From NCBI GenBank assembly GCA_937929875.1, contig CALFUP010000065.1, forward strand, positions 1 through 35,003: a DNA stretch of 35,003 nucleotides, in the 5' to 3' direction. Source of the DNA: an uncultured Cocleimonas sp. Lineage in GTDB: Bacteria; Pseudomonadota; Gammaproteobacteria; Thiotrichales; Thiotrichaceae. How positions within the stretch are numbered: the stretch's first letter is position 1; each line of letters opens with the position of its first letter. A program made the position numbers and the translations under genes. This document shows, one piece after another, positions 29,585 to 35,003 of the stretch. The notes below the pieces were generated by a model. It was not told where the DNA came from and searched no databases. It worked only from the letters and a program-made list of their open reading frames with translations.

Positions 29585-30460
29585 ATGGAAGTAATTGCTC
29601 TACTTAGGGAGAACTCTACCTTTTTTTTAGTCGTTGTTGGGCTATTTTCATTGCTAGTTGGCAGTTTTCTTAATGCTGCAATCTATCGAATACCCATTAT
29701 GCTACAACAGGGGTGGCGAGAAGAATGCCAAGAATTATTTGGTGGCGAAGATAATGAGGCTTCTTCTGAAAAATTTAATTTGTTTGTTCCTCGTTCACAA
29801 TGTCCTACCTGTGGGCATATGATCACTGCAATAGAGAATATACCTGTTATCAGTTATCTCTTCTTGCGAGGAAAATGCTCTTCTTGCAAAACTAAAATAT
29901 CAATTCAATATCCAATCATTGAGATATTAACCGCTTTAATTTCAGTTTTTGTTGCATCTAAAGTTGGGTTTGGCTGGCAAGCACTTGCCGCTTTGTTGTT
30001 TACTTGGACGTTGATTACGCTTTCGTTGATTGATGCAAAAACAATGCTTCTACCAGATAATCTAACAATTCCATTAATGTGGTTAGGGATTGCTGTTAAC
30101 TACCAAAATCTATTTGTAGATCTTCAAAGTAGTGTGCTTGGGGCTATGATTGGTTATATGTCGTTATGGAGCTTATTTCATCTTTTCCGCCTATTAACAG
30201 GCAAAGAGGGGATGGGGTATGGTGATTTTAAAATATTAGCAGCTATCGGAGCATGGGGTGGTTGGCAGATATTACCTTTCACTGTTTTTGCTTCGTCATT
30301 TCTTGGAGCAATCGTTGGAATTACATTGATGCTCGTTCAGGGAAAGAAAGAGAGTCAACCTATACCATTCGGGCCTTGGTTGGCACTTGCAGGGTTTATT
30401 GGATTTATTTGGCGTGATGAAATTATCCAAGCTATGAGTAGTTATTATGGTATTAACTAG
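29585..30460 (+). CDS. pilD: Prepilin leader peptidase/N-methyltransferase PilD
   Basis: GSFLNAAIYRIPIML, CPTCGHMI...CSSCKTKIS, DAKTMLLPDNLT, GMGYGDFKILAAIGAWGG. Confidence 0.97.
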   Translation: MEVIALLRENSTFFLVVVGLFSLLVGSFLNAAIYRIPIMLQQGWREECQELFGGEDNEASSEKFNLFVPRSQCPTCGHMITAIENIPVISYLFLRGKCSSCKTKISIQYPIIEILTALISVFVASKVGFGWQALAALLFTWTLITLSLIDAKTMLLPDNLTIPLMWLGIAVNYQNLFVDLQSSVLGAMIGYMSLWSLFHLFRLLTGKEGMGYGDFKILAAIGAWGGWQILPFTVFASSFLGAIVGITLMLVQGKKESQPIPFGPWLALAGFIGFIWRDEIIQAMSSYYGIN

Positions 30461-30487
30461 TCGCTATTATATATATTCTATAAAAGT

Positions 30488-30516
30488 AGGACCCCATTAA
30501 TTATTATGGGGGCCTT
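30488..30516. terminator. Terminator-like hairpin after pilD
   Basis: AGGACCCCAT-taattatt-ATGGGGGCCTTT, stem with one mismatch and T run. Confidence 0.7.
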
Positions 30517-30578
30517 TGTATTTAATGGCTAAGCAATAAAGATTTACAGGAAAGTAAGAAAAATTATTTAGTGGTTAT

Positions 30579-31220
30579 TTAACGGCTAGTTGCCTCAGCT
30601 TGTTGCAGTTTCACCTCATTGAAAGACTTTAGGTTTGGAAGTTTTTTAGCTTGATTTTTTTTACCCTTGTTTAAGCTATTTGCGCGCAGTACATTAAACG
30701 TTACAGAGCTATTTTTTATCGATTTACCTTTTTGGTCTACTACGCTCACTCCAATATTATGGCTACCACGACTCAAATTAGAAAAATTTTGGGTTCGAGA
30801 CACACCTTTTTTCATAGCTTTGCCATCAATAGAAAAAACCAGTTTATGGCCCTTTTTTAGCGGTGGTTTAATACTAACCATCGCAGATACATCACCATCA
30901 TTAGCTCGAATAGCTTGGTTTTGTTTTGGAGCAAGAAAGGCTAATTTAGTGTAAGTATTGTTTTTTACTAATGGTATGGTCTTAGCTTGTTTTTCGGGCT
31001 GTGCCTGATCAAATTCCAGTGGTTTCCACTGTTCGGCATAGTTATCAATGATAGTTATTTTTGGTAAATCTACGGCTTGCGCTTGAACGTTTGCTGGAGG
31101 GCTATCTCCATATTGAGTATTGCCGCGTGCATCTTTCCACTTGTACAAGGTATCTGCCTGCACCGTAGATTGAGACAAAATTAAAGCAAGAGCGCAATAA
31201 AGAGGAGTTAGAACTTTCAT
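30579..31220 (-). CDS. DUF4124-domain secreted protein
   Basis: Signal peptide then DTLYKWKDARGNTQYGDSPPANVQAQAVDLP typical of DUF4124. Confidence 0.8.
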   Translation of the reverse strand: MKVLTPLYCALALILSQSTVQADTLYKWKDARGNTQYGDSPPANVQAQAVDLPKITIIDNYAEQWKPLEFDQAQPEKQAKTIPLVKNNTYTKLAFLAPKQNQAIRANDGDVSAMVSIKPPLKKGHKLVFSIDGKAMKKGVSRTQNFSNLSRGSHNIGVSVVDQKGKSIKNSSVTFNVLRANSLNKGKKNQAKKLPNLKSFNEVKLQQAEATSR

Positions 31221-31344
31221 AAATTCACCTTGAAAAACACGGAATTGCCACGATTATATCAAAATAACATTCAACATATTAATTTTCCGATGAAGTCTCT
31301 AGGGGAATTAAATAGGATGCTTTAAACCTTAAATAGGCATATTA

Positions 31345-31707
31345 ATGAACAATCAACTGCAGCCAAAAGACCTGACTGAACGTAAGTGGGGTGCCGCTAT
31401 CCATGCCTCAGCTTTTGCGGGAATGTTATTTCCATTGGCTTTGGCGCTCGGTCCTTTATTCGTTTGGATGTTAAAAAAACACGAGAGTGCTTACTTAGAA
31501 GCACAAGGTAAAAAAGCAATAAATTTTCAACTAACGATATTGGTTGCTGCCTTTTTCTTTTTATTGTTGGCTGCTGTAATTAAGCCAATAATATCACTAG
31601 TCGTCGTGACGGTTCTTGGTGGTCTGGTGTTTGCAATTATGGCGGCAATAATGGTTTTTAAAGAAGGTGATTTTGACTATCCGTTCTCTTTAAAAATTAT
31701 CAAATGA
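31345..31707 (+). CDS. DUF4870-like membrane protein
   Basis: LTERKWGAAIHASAFAGMLFPLALALGPLFVWMLKKHESAYLEAQGKKAINFQLT. Confidence 0.8.
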   Translation: MNNQLQPKDLTERKWGAAIHASAFAGMLFPLALALGPLFVWMLKKHESAYLEAQGKKAINFQLTILVAAFFFLLLAAVIKPIISLVVVTVLGGLVFAIMAAIMVFKEGDFDYPFSLKIIK

Positions 31708-31745
31708 TATTTATCTGGATATTTAGTGCTGCAAAGTTGTTTTTT

Positions 31746-32153
31746 CTAAAAGCGACCAAATCCCCACGAAAATGCCTGCTTTAGATGCTCGCTACCACCT
31801 CGTCTAACGCCATGAAACATTATTTCAGCCATTTTGACAGATCCTCTGATGCGAGATACATCTATCATCAGTTCAGCGTCGGCTTTGAGCCTCGCTACAT
31901 CCTCGCCAGGTAAACCGCACCAATATTTCAAATCATGAAGAAAGCAGGCTTCGTATATACTAATGCCGCTAGTAATATCGGGCCACATGGTGCAACCATC
32001 ACTAACAAAGGGTTTAGCTGGCGGATCTTTTTTTATTTTTTTCCAAATTTCAGGTAACTCATAAATTTCACAAATTTCTTTTACTGTCTCCATAGATACC
32101 TCCGAATTTATTTCAGGTAGTTGATAGTTTTCTCTGTTTTTCGATTGACTCAT
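31746..32153 (-). CDS. Hypothetical protein with a phospholipase A2-like C-x3-HD motif
   Basis: VSDGCTMWPDITSGISIYEACFLHDLKYWCGLPGEDVARLKADAELM; family call by motif recognition only. Confidence 0.55.
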   Translation of the reverse strand: MSQSKNRENYQLPEINSEVSMETVKEICEIYELPEIWKKIKKDPPAKPFVSDGCTMWPDITSGISIYEACFLHDLKYWCGLPGEDVARLKADAELMIDVSRIRGSVKMAEIMFHGVRRGGSEHLKQAFSWGFGRF

Positions 32154-32209
32154 TGAAGACTCTTTATCTGTTAATATTCATATCTAATTATAACTGTTTC
32201 TCACAAGCC

Positions 32210-32911
32210 ATGTATTTTGATCAACGCGATAACGACAAACAACCTGCATCAAAAGCTGAGAAAGTTTTCATCTTGATTATTAGCTTGGCCTTTCTGTTTA
32301 TGATGGTCATGGAAATTTATACCAATTTTGAGCCGAAAAAAATGGGTGCATTATTGTTTGTGATCTTTTGGGTGCCTTTGCTTTTTATCCATGAATTCGG
32401 TCATGCATTAATGGCTAAAGTATTAGGTTGGAGAGTAAAGCGAGTGGTTTTAGGTGTAGGTAAGATAATGATGACGAGTCGCTTATTTAACGCGCCAGTT
32501 GAAATTCGCTCGATACCACTGGAAGGTTTTGTGCAAATAGCGCCCAGAGATACAAACTTAGCGCGGTTTAAACATGCCCTAATATACTTTGCTGGGCCAG
32601 GAATCGAATTACTTTTCTTTTTTGCGATTGTCTATTGGCTGGGGGGTTTCGATCAGTTCTTTACGGTCACTAATGATTATATGCGAATAGCATTACAGAG
32701 CTTTGCTTTTGCAGCTCTAGCGGGGGCAGTACTAAATTTAATTCCTTTGGGAATTACAACTAAGGATGGAAGCACGCCAAATGATGGTATGGGAATCCTA
32801 CTTTGTTTGTTTTCATCAGGGATGGATTACGAAATGTGGATTAGAGAAGACGAGCAAGAAAATATACAAACCGTATCAAGCAAGAAGGGAAAAGATCGAT
32901 CAGAGTTCTAA
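32210..32911 (+). CDS. M50-like site-2 metalloprotease family membrane protein
   Basis: FIHEFGHALMAKVLGWRV (HExxH) and NLIPLGITTKDGSTPNDG (distal Asp ligand region). Start 32210 (MYFDQRDN) preferred over TTG at 32153. Confidence 0.8.
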   Translation: MYFDQRDNDKQPASKAEKVFILIISLAFLFMMVMEIYTNFEPKKMGALLFVIFWVPLLFIHEFGHALMAKVLGWRVKRVVLGVGKIMMTSRLFNAPVEIRSIPLEGFVQIAPRDTNLARFKHALIYFAGPGIELLFFFAIVYWLGGFDQFFTVTNDYMRIALQSFAFAALAGAVLNLIPLGITTKDGSTPNDGMGILLCLFSSGMDYEMWIREDEQENIQTVSSKKGKDRSEF

Positions 32912-32931
32912 TGTTCGTAAACAAACCATTT

Positions 32932-32953
32932 AAAGCACACCCCCCTACTTTTT
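32932..32953 (-). repeat. Dispersed gene-end motif, copy 9 (+ strand AAAGCACACCCCCCTACTTTTT)
   Basis: Variant in reverse orientation, 20 bp after the stop of the M50 gene. Confidence 0.85.
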
Positions 32954-33045
32954 GAAGGGTTGTATGAGAATTACGATTCTAATTCGGCATCTTTAAATTG
33001 TATCTATCCCATTTAAAGTGGTTGTTTGGCGAAAAAGTTATAGCG

Positions 33046-33855
33046 CTAATCAATTTTTCTCTTACAAAAGCTATTGTCTATCGAATAAGCGTTGTAAAAC
33101 TGCTGCGCTATTCGCCCCGATCTACTGCCTCTTTCACCTGCAAAACGTGCCGCTAAGATATGTATATGGGCATGTTCTTCAGTACTTTTATTTTTGAGTT
33201 CCTCGGCAAACAACATGTCGACGATAGATAAATATTCATCTTGAGTCATTGGGTAAAAAGATAAAGACATACCAAAGCGATCTGCTAATGACATTTTTTC
33301 TTGTACGGTATCAGCTGCATGAATTTCGCCATTAAGACTTGATTGCTCGTTATCACTCATTTTTTCAGGAATTAGATGGCGTCTATTTGAGGTTGCTATA
33401 ATCAACACGTTTTCAGGTGGTTTTTCGATAGAGCCTTGCAAGGTACTCTTCAATTCCTTGTAGGTGGTTTCACCTTCTTCAAAAGATAAGTCATCACAAA
33501 AAATGATAAAGCGATAATCCAGCTTTCGAATTTCATCTGTTATCTCAATCAACCAACGCAGATCATCTTTGGGGATTTCAATAACTCTTAGCTTACGTTT
33601 GTGATATTCATTTAGAGCTGCTTTTACTAATGACGATTTGCCTGTTCCTCGTGCACCCCAAAGCAAGATGTGATTAGTGGGTTTTCCAGCTAAGAAGTTT
33701 TCAATGTTGCCAATGAAAGCCTTTTTCTGTCTATCAATACAGAGTAATTTATCTAATTCTAAAAGATCAACATCATCGACTGCTTTGAGCTTTTCTTGGC
33801 GTGTGCGCCAACTTGCTGCAATGGTTTTATCCCAGTTTATTTTGTTCATGTTCAT
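33046..33855 (-). CDS. DUF815-family ATP-binding protein
   Basis: Walker A LLWGARGTGKSSLVKAAL, Walker B FIIFCDDLSFEEGE, VLIIATSNRRHLIPE. Confidence 0.88.
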   Translation of the reverse strand: MNMNKINWDKTIAASWRTRQEKLKAVDDVDLLELDKLLCIDRQKKAFIGNIENFLAGKPTNHILLWGARGTGKSSLVKAALNEYHKRKLRVIEIPKDDLRWLIEITDEIRKLDYRFIIFCDDLSFEEGETTYKELKSTLQGSIEKPPENVLIIATSNRRHLIPEKMSDNEQSSLNGEIHAADTVQEKMSLADRFGMSLSFYPMTQDEYLSIVDMLFAEELKNKSTEEHAHIHILAARFAGERGSRSGRIAQQFYNAYSIDNSFCKRKID

Positions 33856-33905
33856 CTCTTAGATAAATTCAAGCGGATTCTATTTCACATACATTATGTA
33901 GAATA

Positions 33906-33922
33906 TGCACCATATTGGTGCA
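33906..33922. promoter_or_regulatory. NtrC (GlnG) binding site upstream of glnN; weaker half-site at 33936-33952
   Basis: TGCACCATATTGGTGCA, dyad matching the classical NtrC consensus TGCACC-N5-GGTGCA; second TTGGTGCG half 30 bp further. Confidence 0.85.
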
Positions 33923-34055
33923 TAAATTATTCAATAGATATACTTTGGTGCGACACAGTAGTCCCATGCGAATCATGCTGTGCGCAGAAACTAAGACAAA
34001 TGCTAAATAACATCAGTTTTTCATAATAAGTTATAAATATTTATCATCTCTATTT

Positions 34056-34073
34056 TTGGCATATCTTTTGCTT
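34056..34073 (+). promoter_or_regulatory. Sigma-54 (RpoN) promoter for glnN
   Basis: TTGGCATATCTTTTGCTT: GG-N10-GC spacing, matches TGGCAc-N5-TTGCw; ~80 bp upstream of the ATG. Confidence 0.85.
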
Positions 34074-34154
34074 TTACATATATGATTATATATTGATGAC
34101 TATACTATTTAAGTCAATCCGAATTTACAGTTAATTTAATAAAGAGGTTTCCCA

Positions 34155-35003
34155 ATGAGTGGAAGTGAGTCACGCGCACAAGCGGTTTTTCAGATTACAA
34201 ACAGCGAACCAATGTCTATTAAGAAACCAAAATCTTTAGACAAAACTTGGGCAACCGATGTTTTTACTTTAGTAAAGATGGAAGAAGCATTATCTAAAAA
34301 TGCTTTTAAAGCGTTAAAGAAAACCGTTGAAACGGGTTCTGCTTTAGATGCGGCTACAGCCGATATAGTTGCCGCGGCAATGAAAGACTGGGCAATGTCT
34401 AAAGGTGCAAATTATTTCTCTCACATCTTCTACCCGATGACAGGTGCCTCAGCAGAAAAGCATGATGGCTTCATCATTTCAGATGCAACGGGTAAAGCAA
34501 TCACAGAATTCACAGGAAGCTTGCTAATAAAAGGTGAGCCAGACGGATCATCATTTCCTAACGGTAGTATTCGTGTAACTAACGCTGCACGTGGTTACAC
34601 CGCATGGGACCCAACGAGCCCTGCATACATAATGCAGACGGATAATGGCGCAACATTATGTATTCCGTGTATCTTTATCTCTTGGTCTGGTGAGTCTTTA
34701 GACAAGAAAGTACCATTATTACGCTCAAACTCTGCAATGAATGACGCTGCACAAAAAGTGTTGAAATTAATGGGAGAGGAAAAAGTAGGCACACTAAATT
34801 CAAGCTGCGGTGCTGAGCAAGAATACTTCTTAGTAGATTCCAACTTTACCAGTCTTCGTCCTGATTTATTATTAGCAGGACGTACTTTATTTGGCGCACC
34901 ACCTGCAAAAGGACAAGAGTTTGATGACCATTAGTTTGGTGCGATTCCACCGCGTGTTCAAGTCTATATGCAAGATGTTGAAGACCAACTTTATCGCTTA
35001 GGG
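34155..35003 (+). pseudogene. glnN: Type III glutamine synthetase (GlnN), partial at window edge, with in-frame TAG (34932-34934)
   Basis: DGFIISDATGKAITEFTGSLLIKGEPDGSSFPNGSIRVTNAARGYTAWDPTSPAYIM...[63 protein letters not shown]; frame continues after the stop with GSIII sequence to the window end. Typed as pseudogene by default. Confidence 0.85.

Noticed and set aside
34595-34843. 82-aa minus ORF inside glnN
   Set aside because: Antisense to conserved glutamine synthetase sequence, no supporting signals.
9827-34934. Genome-wide stop-codon reassignment to explain the TGA in lepB and TAG in glnN
   Set aside because: TAA, TGA and TAG all end other intact genes normally in this window; only local explanations remain.

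Overview
This is a low-GC gammaproteobacterial chromosomal window made up mostly of housekeeping genes: obgE, rpmA, ispB, gshB, hemF, bioD, yrfG-nudE-cysQ, tolQRAB-pal-cpoB, ruvCAB, rubredoxin, pilBCD and a type III glutamine synthetase. No rRNA, tRNA, CRISPR array, prophage or complete IS was recognised. The signals most worth following up are these. (1) A dispersed ~22-nt motif, consensus yCAAAAAGTRGGGGGGTGTCATTT, has nine copies, all just downstream of gene ends. In all four tandem (same-strand) gaps, the sense strand of the gene just ended reads AAATGACACCCCCCTACTTTTT. (2) A type I signal peptidase has an in-frame TGA exactly at the catalytic serine codon. (3) A type III glutamine synthetase has an in-frame TAG at a normally conserved Tyr codon, downstream of a near-perfect NtrC site and sigma-54 promoter. 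(4) A candidate sRNA or leader with an intrinsic terminator lies upstream of gshB. (5) A 159-bp MITE with IS5-like termini and a 4-bp target duplication abuts the ispB stop codon. (6) rplU is missing from its usual place next to rpmA. (7) There is an ECF sigma / anti-sigma / subtilase operon. All calls come from reading the sequence; no database search was run.
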